Below, piece by piece: positions 42,445-52,545 of a stretch of DNA of 64,000 nt (its first letter is position 1; each line of letters begins with the position of its first letter). This DNA is from Victivallales bacterium (GTDB taxonomy: Bacteria > Verrucomicrobiota > Lentisphaeria > Oligosphaerales > Oligosphaeraceae): assembly GCA_017535315.1 (NCBI GenBank), contig JAFXUD010000062.1, forward strand, positions 146,051 to 210,050, written 5' to 3'. The notes under the pieces were generated by a model that had not been told where the DNA came from, made no database searches, and saw nothing but the letters and a program-made list of their open reading frames with translations. The position numbers and the translations under genes are program-made.

Positions 42445-45156
42445 TTATTTCTTGCTGACAATCAGTTTGCCATTTGTTGCTTTGGGAAGTTGAATCTCCA
42501 GGCAGCCTTCGTGGAGGGCGACGGGCACCGTCTGGCCGTTGAAGGAAGCCGTCCAGTTGCCTTTGCCACAGACGTATAGGAGGGTGGTGATGCGCCCAGG
42601 CTCGCCGCTGATGGCTAGTTCCACCGTCAAGTTGCCGTTGTCTTCGCAGGATTTCTTTTTCACCCAGGTGTCGAAGCCGCAGGTGAGCCGTCCTAGCTCA
42701 TAGTAGGCGTGGTGCCAGCAGAGAACGGGGGAAGAGAGGCCGCCAAAGTGGTGGCAGCCACAGCCGCGCCCGTTTTGGAGTGAGAAGTGCTCGAAACAGT
42801 AGTAGCTCTGGTCAACTTCGTTCTTCCAGACGTCCAGCGCGGTCTTGGCGATTTTACGGGCGAATCCGCCTTGGTTGTAGTCGAGGCATGCCTTCCAGAA
42901 GAACCATTGCTGGGGCATCCAGACGCAGCCGTTCCAGTAGCCGTCCGTGCGGAAGTAGGGTGCGCTCATATCGACGGTCGAGATGCCGCAAGGGGACCAC
43001 AGCTTGCCTGGAGCGGTCAGTCGTGCGAACATCGCCTCCTCCTGCGCACGGGTGCATTCGCCCGCCAGGAGCGGCGAGATGCCGTCCAGGCCGAAGTTGT
43101 AGTTGACGCCGCTTTGCGGGTGCTTGAAGTGACCAGTCGGGGCACCGTTGGCGTCCAGCTCCACATAGCTGAACACCTTGTCTGCTTCGGACCAGGAGTA
43201 TTTCTGCAGGGCGTCGCCGAGGGCGGCAATGTCCGCCTCGAAGCCGAGGATGTCTGCCTCGTGTCCACCGAGCTCGCGGGCGGCCTGGATGAGGAATTTC
43301 GCGGCGCGGATGGTGTGGGAGGTGAGGATGGTGGGGGCGATGTTGGTGAGGTGGTCCGTGTGGACCTGCCATTGCGGCGGATAGTCGTCCCAGCCGCCTG
43401 AATTGTAAAAATAGTCCCACCCTTTGATGAGGTTGGAGCTGGTGCGGAAGGTGGAGGATTCGATGTGGCCCGCGAGGAAGTCATAGAAGTGCTTGACGCG
43501 CGGGTAGAAGCGCTCCAGCATCTCGCGGTCCTGATGGCGGTTCCAGAGTTCGGCAAAAAGATAAGCCTGCACGGGAACGGGGGTGCCGTGCAGGATGAAG
43601 GCGCATTCTTCGTCCTCGGGAGGAGTCACGTAGGCGTTGAGGTTTTCGATGGCGCGCAGCTTGTCGAGCTCGGAGAGTCCGAGGCCGATGAAGCCTGAAT
43701 CCCAGCTGTAGAGCGTATAGTAGTACTTGTCGGGCGAGTGGTGGCGAATATTCTGCCCCTTCGCCTGAATCGGGAACGCGATGTTGGTCATCAGTGCCGC
43801 GCTCATCAGCTGCTGGCTGAAGTTGTATTTCTGCCCTTCGGGCGTGACATTCAGCTGGAACGCCCCCTTGTGTGCCTTTTCATAGACGGCCTCCAACGCG
43901 TCAGAGCTCTTGTCGATGGCCAGCAGCTCTTTTTGCACATCACCATCTATTCCGACGCCGTAGAGGGTGTGGATGACCACTGTCGAGTGCGGCTGGATGA
44001 GGATGGGAAGCATGTAGGTCTCCTTGCAATAGACGTTACGCTTCACCTCGGGCCCGAAGAAGTTGTTGGGGTTGTAGTAGGGCTGGCGAATCCCATACGA
44101 GTAGTTCAGGAGTTTCGCCAAATCATCGACCCAGTACTCGCGCTCCGTGCAGTTCGGGCGGTCCCACCAAATCGTGTAGGCCTGCTCAAAGCCGTTGAGG
44201 CGGATGGTCGTGCTCTGGTTGGCGACGGGGCCTGCCATCGCACTGGGTTTCCAGGCGTGGCTGATGGGCGGGAAGCAGATGTCGGCGATGGCGTTTCCCT
44301 CATTCAGGAACACAAATCCATCCACGCGGACCTTCACGCCGTTCGTGCGTGAGATGAAGTCCATTGTGCCTGGCTCGATGGGGCCGCTGTAGAGCTCGTA
44401 GAGTTTGAAGCAGTCGGCACCCTCCAGCTTCGTGTTGTACGGTTTTCCCTGGAGCTCCAGGGTGCATTCGAGGCTCTTGCCCATTGGTAAGTGCGCACGC
44501 ATGTAGATTTTTCCGTTGGAGCTTTTAAAGGCATGGCGGTAGCATGCGCGGTCGCCAGCGACGGCCCCGAAGCAGGGGAGTCCTGCGTTGTTATAGGAGT
44601 GGCCCAAGCAGCGGTTTCCAACAGTGCCAGGGAAATTCTGCTCTTCGCCACGTCGTCCGCCGTTCCAGACGAGGTTTCGGTCGCATCGTTTGTAGGCGTA
44701 TTGTACGTCCAGATGCTCCAACGCATCCAACCAGAGAGCGCCGTTTGGCAGCTCGACGGAGACCTCGTCGCGCGGGGCGAAGCGCCCATAGACCATAAGA
44801 CAGGCGTTCTGGATGCCGTCCGTGTTGTTGACAAATGCAAGGCGTCCAAGGCGGAAATTATCGCTTAGCTTGCAGTAGGCGGTTTCGGCATAGAAGACAT
44901 CATGGTCCACCATCTGCTGACGGCAGCTGAAGAAGCTGAAGTCGCCGCTGGCCTCCCAGGGGGAGTAGTCGCATTCGCGGAGCGTCTCAGGCGGGCAGAA
45001 CTTGCGTCGGCAGATGCCAGGCACCATGAGAAAGTCCATTCGCATTCCCTTCTTCACATCGCCGATGTGCGAGAGCGTGAAGAAATCACGTGCGTATGGT
45101 CCCCAGTCCGAAAGGCTTAAATCCTGCGTGCCATTCAAATAGTCGTATTTGTTCAT
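42445..45156 (-). CDS. GH63-like (alpha/alpha)6 glycoside hydrolase
   Basis: A 903-residue cytoplasmic protein with an N-terminal beta region (about 1-400) and an (alpha/alpha)6 barrel (about 430-820). Barrel motifs YYYTLYSWDSGFIGLGLSEL, GWDYFYNSGGWDDYPPQWQV and DGYWNGCVWMPQQWF resemble clan GH-G (GH63/GH37) enzymes, where an Asp and a Glu/Asp in the WDS and GWDD regions act. GH63 enzymes trim alpha-glucosides from N-glycan-type or mannosylglycerate-type substrates. It is the first gene of the minus-strand series behind a good promoter. It ends with a short beta domain. Confidence 0.65.
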   Translation of the reverse strand: MNKYDYLNGTQDLSLSDWGPYARDFFTLSHIGDVKKGMRMDFLMVPGICRRKFCPPETLRECDYSPWEASGDFSFFSCRQQMVDHDVFYAETAYCKLSDNFRLGRLAFVNNTDGIQNACLMVYGRFAPRDEVSVELPNGALWLDALEHLDVQYAYKRCDRNLVWNGGRRGEEQNFPGTVGNRCLGHSYNNAGLPCFGAVAGDRACYRHAFKSSNGKIYMRAHLPMGKSLECTLELQGKPYNTKLEGADCFKLYELYSGPIEPGTMDFISRTNGVKVRVDGFVFLNEGNAIADICFPPISHAWKPSAMAGPVANQSTTIRLNGFEQAYTIWWDRPNCTEREYWVDDLAKLLNYSYGIRQPYYNPNNFFGPEVKRNVYCKETYMLPILIQPHSTVVIHTLYGVGIDGDVQKELLAIDKSSDALEAVYEKAHKGAFQLNVTPEGQKYNFSQQLMSAALMTNIAFPIQAKGQNIRHHSPDKYYYTLYSWDSGFIGLGLSELDKLRAIENLNAYVTPPEDEECAFILHGTPVPVQAYLFAELWNRHQDREMLERFYPRVKHFYDFLAGHIESSTFRTSSNLIKGWDYFYNSGGWDDYPPQWQVHTDHLTNIAPTILTSHTIRAAKFLIQAARELGGHEADILGFEADIAALGDALQKYSWSEADKVFSYVELDANGAPTGHFKHPQSGVNYNFGLDGISPLLAGECTRAQEEAMFARLTAPGKLWSPCGISTVDMSAPYFRTDGYWNGCVWMPQQWFFWKACLDYNQGGFARKIAKTALDVWKNEVDQSYYCFEHFSLQNGRGCGCHHFGGLSSPVLCWHHAYYELGRLTCGFDTWVKKKSCEDNGNLTVELAISGEPGRITTLLYVCGKGNWTASFNGQTVPVALHEGCLEIQLPKATNGKLIVSKK

Positions 45157-45208
45157 GTCTTATCGTGGAAAGAGGTCTTCCGTAGAGTTAATTACAGAAT
45201 CACCGCTT

Positions 45209-45237
45209 AATCTAGCATTATTTGCCGTTGTGTCCAA
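45209..45237 (-). promoter_or_regulatory. Promoter of the glycan-degradation operon
   Basis: On the minus strand TTGGAC (45237-45232), 17 bases and TAGATT (45214-45209), with an upstream TGC making an extended -10. The leader to the GH63-like start is about 45 bases. The 323-base gap between the divergent GH63-like and gapA genes holds this promoter and that of gapA; I see nothing else in it. Confidence 0.55.
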
Positions 45238-45374
45238 TTGCGAGACTAAAAAACGACCAGCGAACAGTGAAGGACAGTGTCATCCAGGCAATTTAAGTAT
45301 TTAATTCCCTTTTTTTCATCATTTTGTACGATTACCTTTTCAATCGCAAAGAACACAGATTGTGATTCAACGCC

Positions 45375-45403
45375 TTGAAATTTGTTTGTTGAACAATTAT
45401 ATT
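45375..45403 (+). promoter_or_regulatory. Promoter of gapA
   Basis: TTGAAA (45375-45380), 17 bases and TATATT (45398-45403): near-consensus hexamers with optimal spacing. The leader is about 70 bases and ends in AAGGAG six to ten bases before the ATG, consistent with high expression. Confidence 0.65.
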
Positions 45404-45458
45404 ATTAACGTTTGATTTTTGGAATATAGTGACTATCGTGAGTCGCATGAAACTCTGA

Positions 45459-46493
<1,035 letters not shown>

Positions 46494-46516
46494 TCTCAGT
46501 TGAATAACTGAATCGT

Positions 46517-46557
46517 GAAAACCGCCGCCTGATTAAAAACAGACGGCGGTTTTTTTA
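46517..46557 (+). terminator. Rho-independent terminator of gapA
   Basis: AAAACCGCCGCCTG and CAGACGGCGGTTTTTTT form a long stem with an AT-rich loop (ATTAAAAA) and one mismatch, ending in seven T residues, 24 bases after the stop codon. Confidence 0.9.
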
Positions 46558-46604
46558 GTGAGACGTTTTTGTGTCGTTTAGGTCATTCTCAGCCATAATC
46601 AGCC

Positions 46605-48308
46605 ATGAAACGCATAGACCAGTTTACTCCAGTCCTTTCTCAGGATCTTTTGCTGAATCACAACTTCTTTGAACTATATCCTGTTGATGGTGGCGGGACG
46701 TTCATCCAAAGGGAGATTCTTGGCTCCGTGGATGATGCCGCGATAACAGAGGCCGTCCTGAATGGTGCGCTTTCGGATTTCGGCCCATTGAATGCAATTG
46801 ATTTCCTGAAATACGAGCGATGGAGCACCATTGAGAAGAGCTGCTGGATAAACCGCATGTATTTCATTGTCCCACTTGCCCATCAGTATGCGAGAACGGG
46901 CGATGAGAGGCTCGCTTTGCTTCTACGTGATATTCTCCTGCGGTTCAAGCGGGCCTATCAGCCGCCGAAATCCTGCGAGGAGGCCTGCGCCCTTCAACGT
47001 GAGGTGCTTTACAAGCGCGACCATGACTACAATGCAAAGGGCAGCGACTACGATGCGGACATTCCATATCAATGGTTTGATTTCCAGCCAGCCAGCCGAA
47101 TCATCCACACGCTTCATGCGCTTTGGTTCATGCGCAAATCCAAGAGCTTTTCCGAAGAGGATTGGAAGGAACTGGATGAGATGCTTTTCCAGCACGGGCA
47201 GCAGATCTTCTGGGTTGAAAAGTTCGGTACAAAACCTGCTCCTGGAAATCATCAAGCCCTTCGCGCCGCTGCCCTGCTTTATGCTGCGGACTACTTCAGG
47301 GAGTTGCCAGAGACAAAGGAATGGCGGAGCACCGCACTGGCTCTTTGCGAGTACCATATCCTGAATGACTTTTTAACGGACGGGATGCTTATCGACCTGA
47401 GTCCCTCCTATCACTTTTTCGAGTGCTGGATAACGCGCGATATGAAGGCGCTTGCAGAACGTGGGACGCCAGCTCTCTCCGATGAGGCATCGCAGCGTGC
47501 CCAGAAGGCTTTTGATGTGTGCCGCTATCTCTGCCAGCCCGATGGGCTTTCTCCTGTCATCAGCGATGGCTATCCCCTCGACATGAACATCTTCCTCAGC
47601 ACCATCCAGGACAATAAACCTCAGGAGAGGTATGCTGTTTCTCTATGCGAATCCAAAATAGCCATCAAGCGTGATGGCGGGCAGTACTTCCTGCTGGACG
47701 CATCCCCGCTCTTGAATCCTCTTTCCCATTATCATGCTGGAAAACTGGCCGTAACCTATTTTGCGGAAGGCGTGCCGTTCCTGGTGGACTCGGGATGCTG
47801 CAGCTATGATGACGATGCCTTTGCTGGTTGGTTCAAGCAGGCGCAGGCACATTCCACCCTGCTTGTTGACGGTCAGGGCGACAGCATCTTGGAGGGACGC
47901 TACCACTGGCTCAGTGCCCCAGAAAACTCCGTTGCCGACTGGAAGGGCAATGAATTGGTCGCGCATATGCGCGGAAATGTCCCTGCCTGGAGGGGGGTGG
48001 TGTGGCAGCGCAAGGCCATCGTTCTGCCAGACAGCCTGGCTTTGGAGGATACTGTGGAGAGTTCCCGCGAGGTGACGATGGAGTTCATTTTCAATCTTCA
48101 TCCCAAGGTAACGGTTGAACTGACGGCGGCAAACAGGGCCGTGTTGTGCAATGGAGGCGTCCAAATTCAGGCAGACTTCTCCGCTCCTGTAGAGATTCTG
48201 GATGGCACGGGTTATTTGAAATTCCAAAAAGTTCCCTGCAAGCGCTTGCTTCTTCGCCTGAAAGGAAAAGGTGCCCACCTCAAAACTAGGTTTTTGCTTT
48301 TGCAATAA
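46605..48308 (+). CDS. Heparinase II/III-family polysaccharide lyase-like protein
   Basis: A 567-residue protein with the heparinase II/III architecture: an (alpha/alpha)n toroid (about 1-340, with WINRMYFIVPLAHQYARTGD, KFGTKPAPGNHQALRAAALL and LSPSYHF, including the conserved His and Tyr) and a beta-sandwich (about 345-567, beginning KIAIKRDGGQYFLLDASPLL and containing LVDSGCCSYDDDAFAGWFKQ and AQAHSTLLVDGQGDS). Members cleave uronic-acid-containing glycans by beta-elimination. There is no signal peptide, which suggests action on imported oligosaccharides. Substrate unknown. It follows the gapA terminator and precedes a structured repeat and rnpB. Confidence 0.78.
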   Translation: MKRIDQFTPVLSQDLLLNHNFFELYPVDGGGTFIQREILGSVDDAAITEAVLNGALSDFGPLNAIDFLKYERWSTIEKSCWINRMYFIVPLAHQYARTGDERLALLLRDILLRFKRAYQPPKSCEEACALQREVLYKRDHDYNAKGSDYDADIPYQWFDFQPASRIIHTLHALWFMRKSKSFSEEDWKELDEMLFQHGQQIFWVEKFGTKPAPGNHQALRAAALLYAADYFRELPETKEWRSTALALCEYHILNDFLTDGMLIDLSPSYHFFECWITRDMKALAERGTPALSDEASQRAQKAFDVCRYLCQPDGLSPVISDGYPLDMNIFLSTIQDNKPQERYAVSLCESKIAIKRDGGQYFLLDASPLLNPLSHYHAGKLAVTYFAEGVPFLVDSGCCSYDDDAFAGWFKQAQAHSTLLVDGQGDSILEGRYHWLSAPENSVADWKGNELVAHMRGNVPAWRGVVWQRKAIVLPDSLALEDTVESSREVTMEFIFNLHPKVTVELTAANRAVLCNGGVQIQADFSAPVEILDGTGYLKFQKVPCKRLLLRLKGKGAHLKTRFLLLQ

Positions 48309-48328
48309 TCCCTAATTGATGGATAAGA

Positions 48329-48460
48329 GCCGCGTAAGCGGCGGCAACAGTATAGCCGTGGGTGGAGCGAGCGCCTCTGGCGCAAGCGAAACCCACGGGA
48401 TGAGCAGTTACCCAGTTCTTTTGCGCCGTGCCGTGTAGCGTAGCGGAGCGGCATGGCGCA
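48329..48460 (+). repeat. Dispersed structured repeat, copy 1
   Basis: Three stems in order: GCCGC-gtaa-GCGGC (48329-48342); CCGTGGGT...ACCCACGG (48356-48398) enclosing GCGCC-tct-GGCGC; and TGCGCCGTGCCG...CGGCATGGCGCA (48422-48460). The same three-stem layout and much of the sequence recur at 58306-58437, with compensatory base changes. It fills most of the 267-base gap before rnpB; the remaining bases hold no gene I can see. Confidence 0.75.
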
Positions 48461-48575
48461 GAAATACCAGCAAGCATTATCAATCGGTGGGAATTACTAT
48501 TTGCCATACCATGCCAGTATTATTTCCGTCTTGCCAAATAGAAAATAGCGGTTTATGGATTACATTATTAGGTGT

Positions 48576-48932
48576 GATGGACGAAGGACGGCCGCTCCGC
48601 AAGGGGAGGAAAGTCCGGACACCACAGGGCGGAGAGCCTGGTTGAAAAGCCAGGTGTCCAGGGGCAAACCCTGGAAAAGGAAAGTGCCACAGAAAACAGA
48701 CCGCCGCGTCAGCGGCAAGGGTGAAAGGGTGGTGTAAGAGACCACCGTGCCTGTCCGAAAGGCGGGCAGCAAGGCAAACCCCTCTCGGTGCAAGGCCAAA
48801 TAGGGAATTAGGCGCGGCCCGTGCCGTCGCGTCTCCGCAAGGGGATGCAGTAGTTCCGGGTATCGGCTGCTTAGATGAATGGTCGTCTTTCCGCGCAGGC
48901 GGGAAACAGAATCCGGCTTATATTCGTCCATT
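48576..48932 (+). ncRNA. rnpB: RNase P RNA, bacterial class A
   Basis: The catalytic RNA of RNase P, which matures tRNA 5' ends. Conserved core pieces are in order: GAGGAAAGTCCGGACACCAC (P3/P4 region), ACAGAAAACAGACCGCC, GGTGAAAGGGTGGTGTAAGA with AGACCACC, GGCAAACCCC, TAGATGAATGGTCG and the universal ACAGAATCCGGCTTAT. Helix P1 closes the molecule: ATGGACGAA (48577-48585) pairs with TTCGTCCAT (48923-48931). Length (about 357) is normal. Ends were set from P1 and may be off by several bases. An open reading frame running through it into ptsP is an artefact. ptsP begins about 85 bases downstream. Confidence 0.95.
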
Positions 48933-49017
48933 GCATTCGTCGCAAGTCGGCGTTCACGGAAGAGATGTTGAACAACGTCTCTTGATTACCTCTACCCAAC
49001 CACAACGAGGTGGTGCT

Positions 49018-51360
49018 ATGCGTATAAACAAGTACCAAGTCGTACATAGCATAAGCGAAGTGATAGCGAAGACCGCAGACCCCTGGACGGGGCTGAAAAA
49101 GGTGACCAAGCTGATTTCCGAATATGCGAACAATGCCTGCTGTTCCCTTTTTGCATACAATCGAATCAGCCAGACAATCACGCTTGTCGCCTGCCACGAG
49201 CACGAAGACCTTCCCAATATCGGCAATCTCTCCTTCAGCGTAAATCAGGGGCTGACAGGCATTGCCGTCAGAACGGGGAAAATACTGAACATCGCCGACC
49301 AGACGCAGCACCGCGAGAACATGGAGGGGCATTCACCCGACGCAACGGTTTACCATGGGCTGCTGATAGTCCCTCTTGTCATCGGCGGTATGACCATCGG
49401 CGCCATTGACCTGGAGCAGACACCCAGGCGGTGTTTCAGCAAGCGGATTTTTGAGATGGTGGAGGAGATTGCCACCCCGCTGGCCATGTTCATCATCAAT
49501 ACGATGCTGGCAAAGCAGAACTCCAATATCAACGATGTCTTTGCCATCAAGAATGCGTCGCAGAAGCCAAAGCTGGTGCTAGACAGGCCGCTGCGCGGCA
49601 CCCCCATCACCAAGGGTGTCGTCACGGGGCACGCCGTGGTCATCTCAAGCGTGGATGAATTCCTCGCCTTCAAGCGACTCCCGCACCCTGTCAACACCAC
49701 CAAAGAGGCGATTCAGGCGGAGAAGGAACTCTTCTTCGCGGCTGTCGAGGCCGCCAAGAAAACCTGCCAGATAACGGCGCAGCAGCTGGAGCAGCTGCTT
49801 TCAGAGGCGGATTGTGACATCTTTACCATCCATGCCATGCTTCTTGACGACCCCACCATCCGTAAGAACATCCTGGCGCATATCGAGGAGGGGCACTCCA
49901 TTACCACATCCCTTGCTGCCGCTCTCAAGACCTTCAGCGCGCAGTACATGAAAATCGAGGACGAATACCTCCGCGAGCGCATCTACGACATCAAGGACAT
50001 CCTCCTCAATGTCAAGGATGCCGCCGACAATCTGCGGCACGTCAAGCCGAACAAGCGAAACGAGTACGAGCTGCTTGGCGAAAAGAATATCATTGTTGTC
50101 GCGAAGGAATTGCTGCCCTCGCAACTGGTGGCCCTTCCCCTGCGCAACATCACGGGCATCATCTGCGAGGAGGGCGGCAGCACCTCGCACGTCGCCATCT
50201 TGGCGCGCGCCTTGCAGAAGACAATGCTGGTCGGCGTCAACGGCATCGCCGACTATGTCGCTCCCAACGACAGCATTCTTTTGGACTGTAACGCGGGACT
50301 CTGCTACTTGAAGCCGAACATTCCGTTGCTCAGGCAGTTTGCGGAATCCCTGCGCGTGACGCGGCAAAACAACAGGCAGATGCGCTCTGCGGATGTGAAG
50401 GGGATACAGGCGTCGGCAACCAGCGATGGCACCTCAATCCACTTTGCGGGGAACATCGCGCTCTTGAGCGAACTTTCCGCCATCCACCATTACGGTCTTG
50501 AGGAAATCGGCCTCTACCGCACCGAGTTCATGTTTATGATACGCAACGAGCTTCCCACCGAGGAGGAGCAGTTCAACGTGCTGAAGAAGATGGTGACTGG
50601 CGCGGGCCGTCCAATCAATGTGCGTCTTCTGGATGCTGGCGGCGACAAGCCGCTCCCCTATATGAACATCTGGGACAAGGAGGAGAACCCCTCTCTAGGC
50701 TGGCGTGGACTGCGTTTTATGCTCTCGCACCCGAATATCCTCAACACACAGCTGAAGGCCATCCTCCGTGCCAGCGCATTTGGAAAGATCAACATCCTCA
50801 TCCCGATGGTTGCAGACTTGTTTGATTTCATGGAGGTCAAGAAAGCGGTCAAACAGGCGGAGCAGGAACTCAGCGACGCAGGCATCGCGTATGACAAGGA
50901 GTACAAGCTGGGCATTATGCTGGAAATCCCCTCTGCCATCTCCGCGCTTCCAGACATGCTTCCGTACATCGACTTCGTTAGCATCGGGACGAATGACCTG
51001 GTGCAGTTCATGTTTGCGGTTGACCGCGGCAATCCTGCCGTGCGTAAATGGTACAGGCCACTGCATCCCGTGATTTTGCAGGCTATTCGCAAGGTCTGCA
51101 AAACCATGTCCAAGTACCCCGAAAAAAGCCTTTCCATCTGCGGTGAGCTTGCAGGCTCCAAGCACGCCTTTCCGCTGCTGCTCGGCGCAGGTCTCCGCAA
51201 GTTCAGCATGACGCCTTCCCGCATCCCTGAATTGCGTGCAATCGTCTCCAAGTGGAGCATCCAAGAGTGCGAGAAGCTGCTGGATGACGTGCTGGCAAAA
51301 TGCCACTCGGAAATGGACATCATGGCTTATCTGGATAAATACACCAAGGAGGAGCACTAG
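49018..51360 (+). CDS. ptsP: GAF-domain PTS enzyme I (EI-Ntr, PtsP-like)
   Basis: A 780-residue phosphoenolpyruvate-protein phosphotransferase. Residues about 10-170 are a GAF sensor domain (KLISEYANNACCSLFAYNRI, NQGLTGIAVRTGKILNI). Residues about 195-780 are enzyme I: the active-site His391 in GGSTSHVAILARA, PEP-binding barrel with GLYRTEFMFM, LDAGGDKPLPYM, SIGTNDLVQFMFAVDRGN and the catalytic Cys708 in SICGELAG. GAF-EI proteins start the nitrogen PTS (EI-Ntr, NPr, EIIA-Ntr). A IIA-Ntr-like partner is at 12478; no HPr/NPr is in the window. The start was set at the ATG after CGAGGTGG; upstream codons are RNase P RNA. It forms an operon with the next two or three genes. Confidence 0.92.
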   Translation: MRINKYQVVHSISEVIAKTADPWTGLKKVTKLISEYANNACCSLFAYNRISQTITLVACHEHEDLPNIGNLSFSVNQGLTGIAVRTGKILNIADQTQHRENMEGHSPDATVYHGLLIVPLVIGGMTIGAIDLEQTPRRCFSKRIFEMVEEIATPLAMFIINTMLAKQNSNINDVFAIKNASQKPKLVLDRPLRGTPITKGVVTGHAVVISSVDEFLAFKRLPHPVNTTKEAIQAEKELFFAAVEAAKKTCQITAQQLEQLLSEADCDIFTIHAMLLDDPTIRKNILAHIEEGHSITTSLAAALKTFSAQYMKIEDEYLRERIYDIKDILLNVKDAADNLRHVKPNKRNEYELLGEKNIIVVAKELLPSQLVALPLRNITGIICEEGGSTSHVAILARALQKTMLVGVNGIADYVAPNDSILLDCNAGLCYLKPNIPLLRQFAESLRVTRQNNRQMRSADVKGIQASATSDGTSIHFAGNIALLSELSAIHHYGLEEIGLYRTEFMFMIRNELPTEEEQFNVLKKMVTGAGRPINVRLLDAGGDKPLPYMNIWDKEENPSLGWRGLRFMLSHPNILNTQLKAILRASAFGKINILIPMVADLFDFMEVKKAVKQAEQELSDAGIAYDKEYKLGIMLEIPSAISALPDMLPYIDFVSIGTNDLVQFMFAVDRGNPAVRKWYRPLHPVILQAIRKVCKTMSKYPEKSLSICGELAGSKHAFPLLLGAGLRKFSMTPSRIPELRAIVSKWSIQECEKLLDDVLAKCHSEMDIMAYLDKYTKEEH

Positions 51361-51362
51361 AA

Positions 51363-51638
51363 ATGGTAACCGCATTTGTTCTTATCAGTGTCGAGGACAA
51401 GCGTGTCCACGAAACCGTCAAGGCCCTGCTTCAGCACAAGGGCGTAACAGAAATCCACGTCGTGGCGGGTGAATACGATATGGTCGCCGTCATCCGTGTC
51501 CAGGACAACGCCAGCCTTGCAAACCTCATTACCGACAAAATCGTCACGGCCCCAGGCGTGGAGCGCACCAAGACACTTTTTGCGCTGGAGAGCCACTCCC
51601 GCTTTGATTTGAATGAAATCTACGGAGAAATAAAATAA
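51363..51638 (+). CDS. Stand-alone Lrp/AsnC-type ligand-binding (RAM) domain protein
   Basis: A 91-residue protein consisting only of the alpha-beta RAM fold of Lrp/AsnC regulators (MVTAFVLISVEDKRVHETVK, GVTEIHVVAGEYDMVAVIRV, VERTKTLFALESHSRFDLNE). The DNA-binding helix-turn-helix is absent. Such proteins can bind amino acids or pair with full-length regulators. It starts two bases after ptsP and ends one base before era, so it is co-transcribed; with ptsP that suggests an amino-acid or nitrogen sensing role, which is inference. Confidence 0.85.
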   Translation: MVTAFVLISVEDKRVHETVKALLQHKGVTEIHVVAGEYDMVAVIRVQDNASLANLITDKIVTAPGVERTKTLFALESHSRFDLNEIYGEIK

Positions 51639-51639
51639 C

Positions 51640-52539
51640 ATGACCCAGGAAAAACTGCGCTACGGCAAAACAGGCTATGTGGCTCTTTTGGGACGCCCCA
51701 ACACAGGAAAATCAACCCTGCTCAATACAATCCTGAAACGGCATCTGGCCGCTGTTTCCCCAAAGCCACAAACGACGCGTAAGCATCTGCTCGGCATCTT
51801 CACTGACCACAATTCGCAGATTCTTTTCCTGGACGCTCCAGGCATCCACAAGTGCAAAATCGCCATTGACGACGCGATGGACCGCTCCATCACGCGCGTG
51901 CTGGAGGATGCCGACCTCATCCTTTGCCTGGTCGATCCAACCCGTGAGCCTGGCGAGGAGGATTTGCTGGCCGCGCAGCGCGCGGCAGCCGCGAAGAAAA
52001 CCTGCATCATCGCCATCAACAAGATCGATGTGGCGAACGAGGAGGGGATTGCGAAGAGCCTGACCTTCTATCGCCAGTACCTCCCTGATGCCGTGACCAT
52101 CCAAATTGCCGCAGTGGACGAAAAGAAGGTGCAGCCACTTCTTGCGCTTTTGAAAAAAAATCTTCCCATAGGGCCGTTCCTGTATGATGAAGACGACCTG
52201 ACGGATGTCTATGAGCGGGACATCGCCGCCGAGCTTATCCGTGAGACTCTGCTGGAAAAACTGCGCCAGGAGGTGCCCCACGGCATTGCCGTCGTGATTG
52301 ACAAATGGGTGGACAAGGGAAACAGAATTTCCATTTCCGCGACGCTTCACATTGAGCGCGAGGGACACAAGGCCATCATCATCGGCCATGGCGGCGAGAT
52401 GATAAAGTCCATCCGCGTGACGGCCGAAAAACGCATTGGTGAATTTGTACAGGCGAACATCGTTCTCAGCCTGTTTGTGAAAGTGACGCCTGACTGGCGA
52501 AGCAACAAGCGTTTCCTGGCGGAAGTCGGGCTGGAGTAG
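51640..52539 (+). CDS. era: GTPase Era
   Basis: A 299-residue essential GTPase that helps 16S rRNA maturation and 30S assembly. G1 is GRPNTGKST (18-26; usual GRPNVGKS), the switch region KPQTTRKHLLGI carries the Era hallmark, G3 is LDAPG, G4 is INKID, and the C-terminal KH domain (about 200-299) contains the motif EREGHKAIIIGHGGEMIKSI. Length is standard. One base separates it from the RAM-domain gene. Confidence 0.95.
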   Translation: MTQEKLRYGKTGYVALLGRPNTGKSTLLNTILKRHLAAVSPKPQTTRKHLLGIFTDHNSQILFLDAPGIHKCKIAIDDAMDRSITRVLEDADLILCLVDPTREPGEEDLLAAQRAAAAKKTCIIAINKIDVANEEGIAKSLTFYRQYLPDAVTIQIAAVDEKKVQPLLALLKKNLPIGPFLYDEDDLTDVYERDIAAELIRETLLEKLRQEVPHGIAVVIDKWVDKGNRISISATLHIEREGHKAIIIGHGGEMIKSIRVTAEKRIGEFVQANIVLSLFVKVTPDWRSNKRFLAEVGLE

Positions 52540-52545
52540 CATTGG

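Noticed and set aside
48721..49017. N-terminal extension of ptsP
   Set aside because: The extension translates RNase P RNA; the GAF domain starts just after the ATG at 49018.
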